A stretch of DNA of 64,000 bases. Origin: JAWXCE01 sp033764775. GTDB taxonomy: Bacteria; Pseudomonadota; Alphaproteobacteria; Rhizobiales; Rhodomicrobiaceae. The notes under the pieces were generated by a model. The model was not told the origin of the DNA, ran no database searches, and saw only the letters and a list, made by a program, of their open reading frames with translations. The stretch's first letter is position 1. Each line of letters opens with the position of its first letter. This document shows, piece by piece, positions 42,828 through 51,510 of the stretch. The position numbers and the translations under genes were made by a program. The DNA lies in contig JANRIQ010000027.1 in assembly GCA_033764775.1 (NCBI GenBank), forward strand, positions 263,459-327,458, written 5' to 3'.

Positions 42828-43211
42828 TCAAAGCGCCAGCACGTTCGCCTGCTTCTCGAGCACGCGCAAAACGCGCTGTAGATCGTGTCCGCGTCGCATC
42901 ACGAGGCCGGAGGCGGCCACAACGCTATACATGCCCTGTTTGCGGCTCAGCTTCGGGGTTTTCTCGATACGGTAGAGCGCGCATTCGGCGGTGCGGCGAA
43001 ACACCGAAAACACCGCCTTCTCGCGCAGCATGTCGATGGCGTAGTCGCGCCACTCGCCCTCGGCCACCTTCCGACCATACACCTTGAAGATGGCCCCGAG
43101 TTCCGCGCGGCCGAAACTGACGAACGGCGAAGCGCTGATATCGGCCCCGTGGAGCGAAAAGGCGATGACGCTGCCGTTCGATCGCTCGCCGCTCAATCGC
43201 GCATCGGTCAT
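42828..43211 (-). CDS. DUF2794 protein
   Basis: A 127-residue protein starting MTDARLSGERSNGS, with AGGGAG just upstream. The part VSFGRAELGAIFKVYGRKVAEGEWRDYAIDMLREKAVFSVFRRTAECALYRIEKTPKLSRKQGMYSVVAASGLVMRRGHDLQRVLRVLE is characteristic of DUF2794, a family confined to alphaproteobacteria, function unknown. The upstream extension to 43373 is not supported. Confidence 0.88.
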   Translation of the reverse strand: MTDARLSGERSNGSVIAFSLHGADISASPFVSFGRAELGAIFKVYGRKVAEGEWRDYAIDMLREKAVFSVFRRTAECALYRIEKTPKLSRKQGMYSVVAASGLVMRRGHDLQRVLRVLEKQANVLAL

Positions 43212-43490
43212 GTGTGCTCCCTTCGCAAGTCGTATGATCGGCGTTGCGCGCGATAAGATCAAGGGGCCTTGCATGAGCGCGGCGACATATGATGTTGATT
43301 GCTCGCGCCGTTTCGGTTCCACCGCCTTGGCCGTTGGAAACTGCTTGCGAGCGATGTGCGAAAAGCCCGTCAATCGGCTTGCAAGCCGCGCCGAATTTCC
43401 TTATGTAAAAGGACTGGCAATAACGTCCCCCAAAATTTTGGCGGCAAGGCGATTTTCGTCCTCACGATTGTATTGCCTCGAAGACGGTGA

Positions 43491-43569
<79 letters not shown>

Positions 43570-43612
43570 GTTTTCAATGACTTAGCATAGAGGCTGTCCA
43601 GACTAAAAACGA

Positions 43613-43637
43613 TCTGGGTAGCACATGGGTAACAGAA
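43613..43637 (+). repeat. Left subterminal repeat, probable integrase arm site
   Basis: A 25-base sequence containing GGGTAGCACATGGGTA recurs in the same direction at 62281-62305 with one difference, near the right end. A weaker inverted copy spans 62151-62171 at the integrase start. Position and spacing near both attachment sites fit arm-type binding sites for the tyrosine integrase. Confidence 0.65.
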
Positions 43638-44009
43638 CGGGCGGTTTTCCCCTTTTCCCGTATGTTCATCCCGTTCGATCTCCACGCCAAACAATCGCGA
43701 AAGGCCTGCGTCATCCCGCCGCCGGGTTGCAGCATATTGCGTGTTCGCCCTTCCCGGGGTGGACGGATCACGGGGTCTGAAAAGCTCTCAAACGCCGGTA
43801 GGCGGGTACTCAACTGCGCGGGTCGTTGTATCGCGGGTTCTCTGGTAGTCGAGTCTGCCGGTACACCGCTGCCTGAATTACTGCGGTTATCGGGTTTACG
43901 CGGCCTGAGGTTCGCCGGACGCCACGATTTCCGGTGCTTGCGATCACCGTCTTGATCTGAAGCCCAAATCCCTGCTCTACTGGTACGAACCCAAACAGCA
44001 AAAGGGATC
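43638..44009. other. Left-end non-coding stretch of the element
   Basis: About 370 bp between the arm site and the first convincing gene. An open frame at 43662-43955 has no recognisable features and I do not accept it. No hairpin or promoter stands out. Confidence 0.4.
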
Positions 44010-44465
44010 ATGCCGGAGTTTTTCAGGATCGGGGATCAGACGTTTCGAAAAGACATCGTGTTTTTCGTGGAGCAATTTAATGCCGCAGCAATGCAACCAC
44101 GGCCAAGGCAAAATTACTCGATCAAGGTCGGCCTCACGACCGCCACCCCTGAAAACTACCGCGAAACCTGCCTCGTCGTCGGCGTCGATTACGCCCACTT
44201 CCTCGATGTCCATAGTGACATGTTCATCCCGATCCCGCTCGATGGCATTGCGCTCAATCGTTTCGCCATAAAGCGTGTCGCGCCATACTTCCGGGCAAGG
44301 CTCGCCCCGCCGGACAAGCTAAGGTATCTGAGCTGGGTTATTCCGTTTGAGGGTTTGTCCAAAAAGATGCTTACGCCCGCGAAGGATATTTCCGCGCTGC
44401 TGCTTGGCGAGGTTCAAGCGACCAAACAACCCTCTGATAAAACCGTCCGCCCTAAAGGGCCGTGA
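44010..44465 (+). CDS. Hypothetical protein at the left end of the element
   Basis: A 151-residue soluble protein (MPEFFRIGDQTFRKDIVFFVEQ...). No motif known to me. The middle (NYSIKVGLTTATPENYRETCLVVGVDYAHFLDVHSD) looks like alternating strands and helices. Codon use is like the mobility genes. It could be part of the element backbone. Confidence 0.55.
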   Translation: MPEFFRIGDQTFRKDIVFFVEQFNAAAMQPRPRQNYSIKVGLTTATPENYRETCLVVGVDYAHFLDVHSDMFIPIPLDGIALNRFAIKRVAPYFRARLAPPDKLRYLSWVIPFEGLSKKMLTPAKDISALLLGEVQATKQPSDKTVRPKGP

Positions 44466-44523
44466 GTTTGGGAATGTCGTCCTGCGGCGCAATCATCGCG
44501 CTAATGGTATCATGCCTTAAATC

Positions 44524-44769
44524 ATGTCCGCCGATACCGACCCCAAACAAACGCCGGTACAAACCGGCGAACTCGCCCGCACGTTTGGCGGGATGACACT
44601 TCCGCTTGAAGTGCTGCAAAGCCCTGCCGGATATTATCTCGGAACGCGCGACGAGGACGGCATGCCTTATTCGCGAGAAAGTATCGAGTATTGGCGGACG
44701 CGGGAACAAGCCGAAGCGGCGTTGGTCGACCCGTCACGCAGCTTGTGGACCCAGAAGCCGAACCCTTAG
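44524..44769 (+). CDS. Small hypothetical protein of the element
   Basis: An 81-residue protein beginning MSADTDPKQTPVQTGELARTFGGMTLPLEVLQS and ending in a helical part (SIEYWRTREQAEAAL). No family recognised. It lies in the same direction between the first hypothetical and the exported genes, and may be backbone. Confidence 0.5.
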   Translation: MSADTDPKQTPVQTGELARTFGGMTLPLEVLQSPAGYYLGTRDEDGMPYSRESIEYWRTREQAEAALVDPSRSLWTQKPNP

Positions 44770-44926
44770 GAATTTCCTCCTGTCGGCAACTCTGATTCGA
44801 TGATGCTATACTGTTACATAGATATTCATCGGAGGGTTTTTGTCCGACTTACTGCCAACCGACGCGCATGACTCGTCAAGATTGAGTTTTCAGAATACCC
44901 CCCCCTTCGGTTGTGGAGATGCCATA

Positions 44927-45232
44927 ATGCGGGGGCTGTTTGCTTTACTTTCAGTTTTCTTGGTCTTAGCCGCGCCTGCTATTGCTAAGGATTGTCCAAG
45001 CGATATCGGAATGACAGTCGAGCAAGCCAAAGCCGCGCTCGGGACCGCACAAGATGCGCCGCTTACGGATCAAGACCGCGCCGCGCTTGCCTGCCTCGCG
45101 GGTGCTGTCGGTACATTAAACTCTAAGCTCAATAATCTTATTGCCGGGAAAATCGAGTTCACCGGCCCGGTCATCTCGCAAAAAGGATTCATTAATCAGG
45201 GCGATGCGCCCGCGACCGAGGAGGCTCGTTGA
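44927..45232 (+). CDS. Small exported protein coupled to the tail-fibre-like gene
   Basis: A 101-residue protein with signal peptide MRGLFALLSVFLVLAAPAIA and a mature part with two cysteines (KDCPSDIG and LACLAG), helical until LNNLIAGKIEF, then TGPVISQKGFINQGD. ATG 44927 has GGAG upstream; an earlier start at 44840 would bury the signal. Its stop overlaps the TTG of the next gene, so both products are probably exported together. Function unknown. Confidence 0.65.
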   Translation: MRGLFALLSVFLVLAAPAIAKDCPSDIGMTVEQAKAALGTAQDAPLTDQDRAALACLAGAVGTLNSKLNNLIAGKIEFTGPVISQKGFINQGDAPATEEAR

Positions 45233-47085
45233 ATTGGCGAGCCTTCACCATAGCGGCTAGCCTGTTCCTGCTGCCCGGTTCGGCTCTCGCCTGCGGGGCT
45301 TACCCTGTCGGCGTTAATGCATCGGATGTCGTTATCGGGCTTGTCGCCGATGGCTCGAACCGCATCGGCTATACGGCCCAAAGCAACGCCGGAACATCTC
45401 GCGCGGGCATGATCGTCTACAACCGCACCAACAACACGCTTCACGTCTGCGATGGCTCGGCATGGCGTACACTTACAAGCCCCGGCGGAACGACAGCGGC
45501 AGGTTTAAACGGGCAAGTGCAGTTTAATGCTAGCGGGATACTCGGTGCGGACTCCAATCTGTATTGGGATAACACAAACAAACGGTTGGGGTTCGGCACC
45601 GCGACGCCCATAGATCAGCTTTCCAACAACCCAACCGATACCATCGACAGCAACAGCGTCGGCACAGGCGCGACCGCTATAAACTGGAACCAGAATGGGG
45701 CGGGATATGTGGCAAGCGTGTATAACGCCAATACCGGCACAAGCGGCAACGGGCTTCTGATTAAAGGCTCGGGCACCACGACAAATGCGCTTCTGAGCGT
45801 GGACACGGGCACCGCGCAGGCAACGGCAGGTAGCCCATTGTTCCGGATTCTGGGGAATGGCAACGTTGGCATCGGGACGGGGACGCCGGGAAATCTTCTC
45901 GACATAAACGGCCCAGGATCGATTGCAGCGATGTCGATTACTGGCACCGCGAATAACACAGGAGTGGGTGTTCAGTCGCGCTCGGGATACGGGCTAGTGC
46001 AAGGTCTAACCAATGGTAATCCGGGGACGCTGGTTCTCAACGCTTTTGGCGGCAACGTTGGCATTGGGACAACTAATCCCATTGAAGAGCTTGATATCGC
46101 TTTTCCTAATATAGCGGGGGGATTCAGGATCGCCAATACAAGTTCAAGTGCCGCCCGATTTCCCCAGATGTTTATAGATCATTACAGCGGTGGCTTCGGG
46201 GGGCATCCGGCGTTTGAAATGCGAGCAGCCCGTGGAAGTTTTGCTTCGCCATCAGCCGTTCAAGCTAACGATGTTTTAGGTTCCGTCGCAGGGTGGGGTT
46301 ATAACGGGAGCAATCTCGATGATGGAGCACGTATTAGTTTCAATGCCGAAGGCACTTTTACGACGACGAGCAATCCTACCTCTATCGTTTTTCAAACTGC
46401 GCCCGTTACAAGTTCAGTCCAAGTCGAGCGCATGCGTATCGATAGTAATGGCAACGTCGGTATTGGGACCTCATCTCCAACAACTAAACTTGAAGTTGGC
46501 GGCGTCGGAAACGCTTCAGCTATAAAACTCAATAGAGCGTTGTTCAACGACGATAATGTTAATTTTGCTATTTCTAACGCTAACGCCGGATCAACGTTAT
46601 TCTACAACACGGTTGGTACTGCCGCCTCTGGTCTCGCCTATCGATTTCATGTCACTACTTCAAACACATTTGCTTTCGAAATAGCTAATAATCGCGATAT
46701 AACTGCATATGCTAATGCATATAAGCCCGGCGGTGGGGCATGGACAGCTTCGTCCGATGCGCGGTTAAAAAACATCGATGGCATTTATAATCACGGGCTT
46801 AGCTCCGTGATAAAGCTCAACACGGTGCGGTATCATTACAAGAAAGATAATCCGCGCAAGGAAACTTCGGATAAAGAGTTCGTGGGATTGATCGCGCAGG
46901 ATGTGCAGAAAGTATTTCCCGAAGCCGTAACGACGCGTGACGACGGCTATCTCGATCTCGATACAACGCCGATAAGCTTCGCTGTAATCAACGCCATCAG
47001 AGAACTCAAGGCTGACAACGATAATTTGCGGCTGCTTGTTGAAGAACAAGGCCGCGAAATAAAGGCTTTAAAAGCTCGTCAATAA
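45229..47085 (+). CDS. Exported tail-fibre-like protein with C-terminal S74 autoprocessing chaperone domain
   Basis: A 618-residue protein starting at TTG, with signal peptide NWRAFTIAASLFLLPGSALA. A beta-rich body contains several NVGIGTxxP segments typical of trimeric fibres (GFGTATP, GIGTGTP, GIGTTNP, GIGTSSP). The C-terminal 110 residues are a peptidase S74 intramolecular chaperone: ASSDARLKNIDGI (Ser-Lys dyad), FVGLIAQDVQKVFPEAV, PISFAVINAIRELKADND and a terminal coiled coil. Such domains trimerise fibres and then cut themselves off. Here the protein has a secretion signal and no phage genes nearby, so it may be a surface fibre. GC falls in the second half. Confidence 0.85.
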   Translation: MNWRAFTIAASLFLLPGSALACGAYPVGVNASDVVIGLVADGSNRIGYTAQSNAGTSRAGMIVYNRTNNTLHVCDGSAWRTLTSPGGTTAAGLNGQVQFNASGILGADSNLYWDNTNKRLGFGTATPIDQLSNNPTDTIDSNSVGTGATAINWNQNGAGYVASVYNANTGTSGNGLLIKGSGTTTNALLSVDTGTAQATAGSPLFRILGNGNVGIGTGTPGNLLDINGPGSIAAMSITGTANNTGVGVQSRSGYGLVQGLTNGNPGTLVLNAFGGNVGIGTTNPIEELDIAFPNIAGGFRIANTSSSAARFPQMFIDHYSGGFGGHPAFEMRAARGSFASPSAVQANDVLGSVAGWGYNGSNLDDGARISFNAEGTFTTTSNPTSIVFQTAPVTSSVQVERMRIDSNGNVGIGTSSPTTKLEVGGVGNASAIKLNRALFNDDNVNFAISNANAGSTLFYNTVGTAASGLAYRFHVTTSNTFAFEIANNRDITAYANAYKPGGGAWTASSDARLKNIDGIYNHGLSSVIKLNTVRYHYKKDNPRKETSDKEFVGLIAQDVQKVFPEAVTTRDDGYLDLDTTPISFAVINAIRELKADNDNLRLLVEEQGREIKALKARQ

Positions 47086-47086
47086 C

Positions 47087-48559
47087 CTAAAGCTCCCGCC
47101 CAAAATCCCGCCCCTGATTGCGTTTGCGCCATTCGGCCATATCGCGTTTGATCTGTTCGGCGCGTGAGAGTGCGGGTGTGTTTTCGTTCGCAACCTGTTT
47201 GACATCGCGTTCGGCCTTTGCCGCTGGTGCTGCCGACGGCGATGTTACCGCCTCCTGAAACCGTTCCTGTAACGGACTTTGCCGCTCGGGCCGCTTGAAA
47301 GATCGCGGCTCGGGTGCGGGTTCGGCCTCCTTTATCATTGCCGCTTTCGCCATGGCGAAAGAAACGCCCTGACGCTTGATCGCCTGCGCGTCCCGTTCGG
47401 TTTGCCGCTCGCCTGCCTGCCGGTCGCGCAACGCACTAAATTCCGCGCGGTGCCGGTTCATTGCGTTATCGCTCATGAATTTGGTTTCGAATTTCGCTTC
47501 CCGCGCCAGCTCGCGCCGGTCGCGCTCATGCATCTGCGCAACGCGAGCCTGTAGCTTCTTCGGGGATTGGATAAGGGGCAGTATCTGCCGCAAGGTGAGG
47601 GGCTTGCCGCCGCCTAGCCGCTCGCGGTTTTGAAAAACATAGGCGGCCCGTTCAAGAACATTGCCCGCTATGCGTTCAACGTGCTTCGCTTCCTTTTTCT
47701 GATTGCGATACAAATCGCGCCACCGTGGCCGGTAGCGATCCTCGATCTGTTTGCGGCCTGTATCGATGGCGATTTGTGTTTTCGCATCGAGCGCATTGCG
47801 TTCGCCGGTGTGCCGCGCCCATGTCGCATCGCGCTCGGCCTTCAAGTCTGCATCGAGCGATGCCCGCATCGCCTTCATGCGGTCGGTGATGTCTTTTTTC
47901 TCGAACCATTGTTTGCGGCTGACGGCTTTGTGCTTCACCGGCACGTAAGGTTTCTTCGCGGGCAGATCGATGCCGCTTGCGGCCATGAGGATATCGCTTG
48001 GATTTCGCGCCCGCGATCTCTTCGCTTCACGCCGTTTTTCATTGTTCTTGATCCGCTCCTCGCAATGGATGCCGTGCTCGCGCTCGTAGGCCTCGGCCCA
48101 TTTCGAGAATTTTTCTTTCGAGTATTTGAGCTGTGAGGTTTTGCCGGTTTCGGGATGCACGGTGTTGACCACGACATGGACGTGCAGATGCCCCTTGTCG
48201 TTATGGGCCGCGATAACGGCCTGATGCTCGGCCAAGCCCAACACCTTCAGGCTTTCGAGCGCGGTTTTCTGCATGTGCTCGGGCGAGGGTTTATCGCTCG
48301 CATGCCACGCAAGCGTGTAATGCAGCACCGGCGTTTTGTTATCCCTGCCCGTGGTCGGCACCCCCGCCATGATTTTAAGCGCGGTTCGGTCGCGCCACGT
48401 ATCGCGCATGGCTGACCATGCATCGTCCGGGGCTATGTCCCCGAGATGCTGTGTCATCACCCAATCAACGCGGTTACGAGTCTTCTGTCCCTGATCGTGC
48501 AGGATATAGCCGCACACTCCCTTGAAGCTCGATCCCCGTTTGTGCATGCGCGGTATCAT
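47087..48559 (-). CDS. MOBP-type relaxase (TraI/VirD2-like)
   Basis: A 490-residue relaxase. Motif III is HNDKGHLHVHVVVN followed by VHPETGK (His119, His124, His126, His128), as in the MOBP group; the N-terminal GVCGYILHD offers the candidate nicking tyrosine Tyr19. The C-terminal half is charged and helical (ERDRRELAREAKFETKFM). It would nick oriT and pilot the strand. The start overlaps the MobC-like gene in another frame. Confidence 0.9.
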   Translation of the reverse strand: MIPRMHKRGSSFKGVCGYILHDQGQKTRNRVDWVMTQHLGDIAPDDAWSAMRDTWRDRTALKIMAGVPTTGRDNKTPVLHYTLAWHASDKPSPEHMQKTALESLKVLGLAEHQAVIAAHNDKGHLHVHVVVNTVHPETGKTSQLKYSKEKFSKWAEAYEREHGIHCEERIKNNEKRREAKRSRARNPSDILMAASGIDLPAKKPYVPVKHKAVSRKQWFEKKDITDRMKAMRASLDADLKAERDATWARHTGERNALDAKTQIAIDTGRKQIEDRYRPRWRDLYRNQKKEAKHVERIAGNVLERAAYVFQNRERLGGGKPLTLRQILPLIQSPKKLQARVAQMHERDRRELAREAKFETKFMSDNAMNRHRAEFSALRDRQAGERQTERDAQAIKRQGVSFAMAKAAMIKEAEPAPEPRSFKRPERQSPLQERFQEAVTSPSAAPAAKAERDVKQVANENTPALSRAEQIKRDMAEWRKRNQGRDFGREL

Positions 48560-48944
48560 GCGTAGGCGTCCTCATTCTGAGGGCTTTGCGACGAAGGAGA
48601 AATTCGTCGGCGATTAATAGATCGAGGAGGCGCGATGCCTGCCGGTAAGCGTTCTGCACCTCGGGCGGCAACCCGGCATTGATCGCATGCGCAATCTGGT
48701 TGACGTTGTTGCCGATGCGGCGAAGCTCGGCGAACACCTCCGGCGGGAGAGGGGGCACATCGTCATTCGCGGTGCGCTTCGCGGCCTTCGTAGGCCTGCG
48801 ATGCAGCCTCTCGGTAATCAAATCCGTGAGTGTCATGCCCGCATTGGCGGCGGTGGCCGTAAGCCGGGCATGAACCTCGGGCGGCATGCGGAAGGTGACG
48901 CGGTGCGTCTTGCGCGGGTGCGAGTGGGTCTTCGGACGCGCCAT
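48474..48944 (-). CDS. MobC-like relaxosome accessory protein (ribbon-helix-helix)
   Basis: A 156-residue protein starting MARPKTHSHPRKTHRVTFRMPPEVHARLTATAANAGMTLTDLI, a ribbon-helix-helix DNA-binding start. EVFAELRRIGNNVNQIAHAINAG is the MobC/bacterial mobilisation motif. It should bind oriT and help the relaxase. GAGAGG lies seven bases before ATG 48944. It overlaps the relaxase by 86 bp, so both are made from one leftward transcript. Confidence 0.87.
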   Translation of the reverse strand: MARPKTHSHPRKTHRVTFRMPPEVHARLTATAANAGMTLTDLITERLHRRPTKAAKRTANDDVPPLPPEVFAELRRIGNNVNQIAHAINAGLPPEVQNAYRQASRLLDLLIADEFLLRRKALRMRTPTHDTAHAQTGIELQGSVRLYPARSGTEDS

Positions 48945-49298
48945 TGTCATGCCTCTCAAGAGTGGGGTTCGGGACGCCGCGTAAGCCGCGCGTCCTGACC
49001 GGAAGGGGTGCAGGGGAGGAGCGGAGCGGGTGCCCTTGCCGAGAGTTTTTGTCTGACAAAAACACATCTCGCTACCCCTTTGCTTAATGCTACGCACTCA
49101 ATCCATGGTTTCAATTCTGCATCCAAAGTTATTCTCATATTTTTATTCGGTGTTCAGCAAAAATGTTAGCCATAACATTGCGTAACATGACCGAACATAC
49201 TGCCTAATGCATGAATATGGCAGCGCGTTTACTGCGACGATTATTTTCGGTAACACAATCATGCCGCGCAAGTGCGGTGCATGATGTGAGATGACGCG
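48945..49298. other. Candidate oriT region
   Basis: A 354-bp spacer between mobC (leftward) and the coupling gene (rightward). GGACGC at 48972-48977 and GCGTCC at 48990-48995 form an inverted repeat directly followed by TG and ACCGG, giving TCCTG/ACCGG at 48993-49002, close to the IncP nic core TCCTG/CCCGG. Further inverted repeats are GTTTTTGT/ACAAAAAC (49045-49052 and 49056-49063) and ATCATGC/GCATGAT (49258-49264 and 49279-49285). Position and motif fit a MOBP oriT. Confidence 0.6.
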
Positions 49299-50681
49299 AT
49301 GCATGACGCAGACTTTCCGCCGCGCGGCTCGGGTGTGGCAGGCCGCCCCGAGACGCCGCCCGCGCAAGCGTGGGGCCATCCGTGGCAGTTGGGGCCAAGC
49401 TGGAACTGGAAGCCCGGCATGGTGCTGCTCGGGGCCTGGGAGAACCGGCTGCTCGGGCGTGACGATGATCGCCACGTCGTAACGATTGCCGGTTCCCGCG
49501 CGGGCAAATCCTCGACCGTGCTCATCCCGAATTTACGCCGCTATCCCGGCTCGGTTGTCGTGCTCGACCCTAAGGGCGAGCTTGCGCGGGCAACCGCTGC
49601 GCATCGCAGAAAGATGGGACAGCGGGTTTTCATCCTCGACCCGTTCGGCGAAACCGGTATGGCGAGTGCGGCGCATAATCCGTTTGCGGAACTCGGGAGC
49701 GGAAAGCCCGATCATATTGCTGCGGATGCCGCACAGATTGCCGACGCGCTGATCATCGGCAACGACCGCGATCCGCATTGGACGGATAGTGCAAAAAACC
49801 TTGTGCGCGGCATTATCCTGCATCTGCTGGCAACGGCACCCGAGCGCATGACGCTGCGCGAAGTGCGCCGCATGCTCTCGGCGACGCCACCAGAGCTTGA
49901 AGCCCTGTTCGAGGCGATGGTCGGCTCCACCGCGTTCGATGGCATCGTCGCCAATATTGGTGCTGCCCTGTTGGGCAAAGCGGCAAGTGGCGGGCGCGAG
50001 CTGCAAGGCATTCTATCAACCGCCCAAGAGCAGACTGCACCGCTTGACGACGTGGTGCGGGTAACCGAACGCTCCGACTTTGCCCTCGGCGATCTGCGCT
50101 CGGGCAAGCTATCGCTCTACATCGTGCTGCCCGGCATGCGCATGGGCACCCATTACCGGTGGCTGCGGCTCGTGGTGCAGCAGGCATTAGCCGCGATGGA
50201 ACGGGCACCCGTGCCGCGCGGCTCGCTGCCCGTCTGGTTCGTGCTCGAAGAGTTTCCGGCGTTAGGCCACATGCGCTCAATTGAAACAGCGGCGGGCCTC
50301 ATGGCCGGTTTCGGCGTCAAGCTGTGGCCGGTGCTCCAGGACATTACGCAGCTACAGACGCATTACGCGAAGTCCTGGGAAACCTTTCTCGGCAATGCCG
50401 GGATCATTCAGGCTTTCGGCAACGCCGATATCACCACGACCGAACATCTCTCGAAAATGCTGGGCGCAACACAGGTGATCGAGCGGCAGGAAGTGCGCGT
50501 CACCGCCAGTGCCATGGCGCATGGCGATACCGGCAAGCGCGAGCAGGTGCGCAGCGTCCGGCTGCTCGACGCCAATGAAATTACACAGTGGTTTTCCCGT
50601 GAGACCGGGCGGCAACTCGTCCTCGTGCCGGGACGCCCGCCGATTTACATGCAACGCTTACCCATGGAGAAACAGTCATGA
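49299..50681 (+). CDS. VirD4/TraG-type coupling ATPase lacking the N-terminal membrane anchor
   Basis: A 460-residue protein. Walker A is AGSRAGKSS (about residue 64-72), followed by VLIPNLRRYPGSVVVLDPKGELA, and the second half has LPVWFVLEEFPALGHM and QDITQLQTHY, typical of VirD4/TraG. The N-terminus has no hydrophobic helix, unlike usual coupling proteins with two. The next gene overlaps it and encodes a two-TM protein. It would link the relaxosome to a helper secretion system. Confidence 0.9.
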   Translation: MHDADFPPRGSGVAGRPETPPAQAWGHPWQLGPSWNWKPGMVLLGAWENRLLGRDDDRHVVTIAGSRAGKSSTVLIPNLRRYPGSVVVLDPKGELARATAAHRRKMGQRVFILDPFGETGMASAAHNPFAELGSGKPDHIAADAAQIADALIIGNDRDPHWTDSAKNLVRGIILHLLATAPERMTLREVRRMLSATPPELEALFEAMVGSTAFDGIVANIGAALLGKAASGGRELQGILSTAQEQTAPLDDVVRVTERSDFALGDLRSGKLSLYIVLPGMRMGTHYRWLRLVVQQALAAMERAPVPRGSLPVWFVLEEFPALGHMRSIETAAGLMAGFGVKLWPVLQDITQLQTHYAKSWETFLGNAGIIQAFGNADITTTEHLSKMLGATQVIERQEVRVTASAMAHGDTGKREQVRSVRLLDANEITQWFSRETGRQLVLVPGRPPIYMQRLPMEKQS

Positions 50682-51307
50682 TGTTCAAATGCGAAATTGT
50701 TGAAGACAAAGAAAGAAGCGGGTCCTTGAAAGCCTGCGGTGTGCGTTGGAGTGAGGCCCGGATATTCTGGGAAAGGCTTCTGAACATAGTCGCAAACCTG
50801 CTGCTGTTCATCGGAGTTCCCGTCGCCCTTTGGGGTGCCGCGTGTCTCGTCCTCGGCGAACGCGGCGCGGCGATCATCGTGCCTGGCGGCATCCTCGCCG
50901 GTGCCGGATATGGTCTTGCGTGGCTTGCCGCGAATATGGGCGGCGTTCAGCGTGAGCTGTGGTTCTACCGCGACGGCACCATCCGTGCTCCGTTTGGGCT
51001 GGCGGGAAATGCGCACCATACATCTATCGCGGGACATGTCTCCGATGTCGTCTCCATCGAGGCGGTTCAGGTCGTAACCCCACAACCGCCTGCCGTTGCG
51101 TTCTATCCGCACGGGGTCAAGCTTTATAAGCGTAATGGCCAGATAAGGCTGGTCGCCCGGCATCTTGACCCCGAGCAGGCGCATATGCTGGCGGTCAAAC
51201 TCACAACGGCTCTCACGGCCTTGCGCGAGGATATGATCGGCGGCGTTATCAGGAATGCGGCGGCAAGACCGGGACGCCGTAAAGCCGAGAATGTCTTTAT
51301 CGATTAA
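50678..51307 (+). CDS. Two-TM membrane protein coupled to the T4CP gene
   Basis: A 209-residue protein starting MMFKCEIVEDKERSG. Two membrane helices (LLNIVANLLLFIGVPVALWGAACLVLG and AIIVPGGILAGAGYGLAWLAA) near residues 35-85 are followed by a cytoplasmic domain (LWFYRDGTIRAPFGLAGN, AVQVVTPQPPAVAFYPHGVKLY). ATGA overlap with the coupling gene. It may supply the membrane anchor that the coupling protein lacks; this is inference. Confidence 0.72.
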   Translation: MMFKCEIVEDKERSGSLKACGVRWSEARIFWERLLNIVANLLLFIGVPVALWGAACLVLGERGAAIIVPGGILAGAGYGLAWLAANMGGVQRELWFYRDGTIRAPFGLAGNAHHTSIAGHVSDVVSIEAVQVVTPQPPAVAFYPHGVKLYKRNGQIRLVARHLDPEQAHMLAVKLTTALTALREDMIGGVIRNAAARPGRRKAENVFID

Positions 51308-51510
51308 GAAAAAAGGGTGGCGGCTACGGCGCATTGTGGGTGCGCGCCGCCAGCCTGAATTATTCGTAAACCAATATTGTCCGCTACGAATTAAAACAGC
51401 GATTCTTGCGCGAACGACGGCAAAAGTAAGTACAGATACAAATGCTTCTATGAGGAAGCATATTTCAAATGCAAAAAAATCGACATGATTTTTTTATTTT
51501 AAAGTCTTTA

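Noticed and set aside
43662..43955. 97-codon frame near the left attachment site
   Set aside because: Arg/Gly-rich composition without family features; a reverse-strand frame of equal quality covers the same bases.
45229..47085. Repeated GIGT-type segments as a possible DNA repeat array
   Set aside because: They are protein-level fibre repeats with differing codons and spacing, not a CRISPR or tandem DNA repeat.
51255..51488. 77-codon frame after the two-TM gene
   Set aside because: It begins inside the preceding gene in another frame and reads basic, low-complexity residues.
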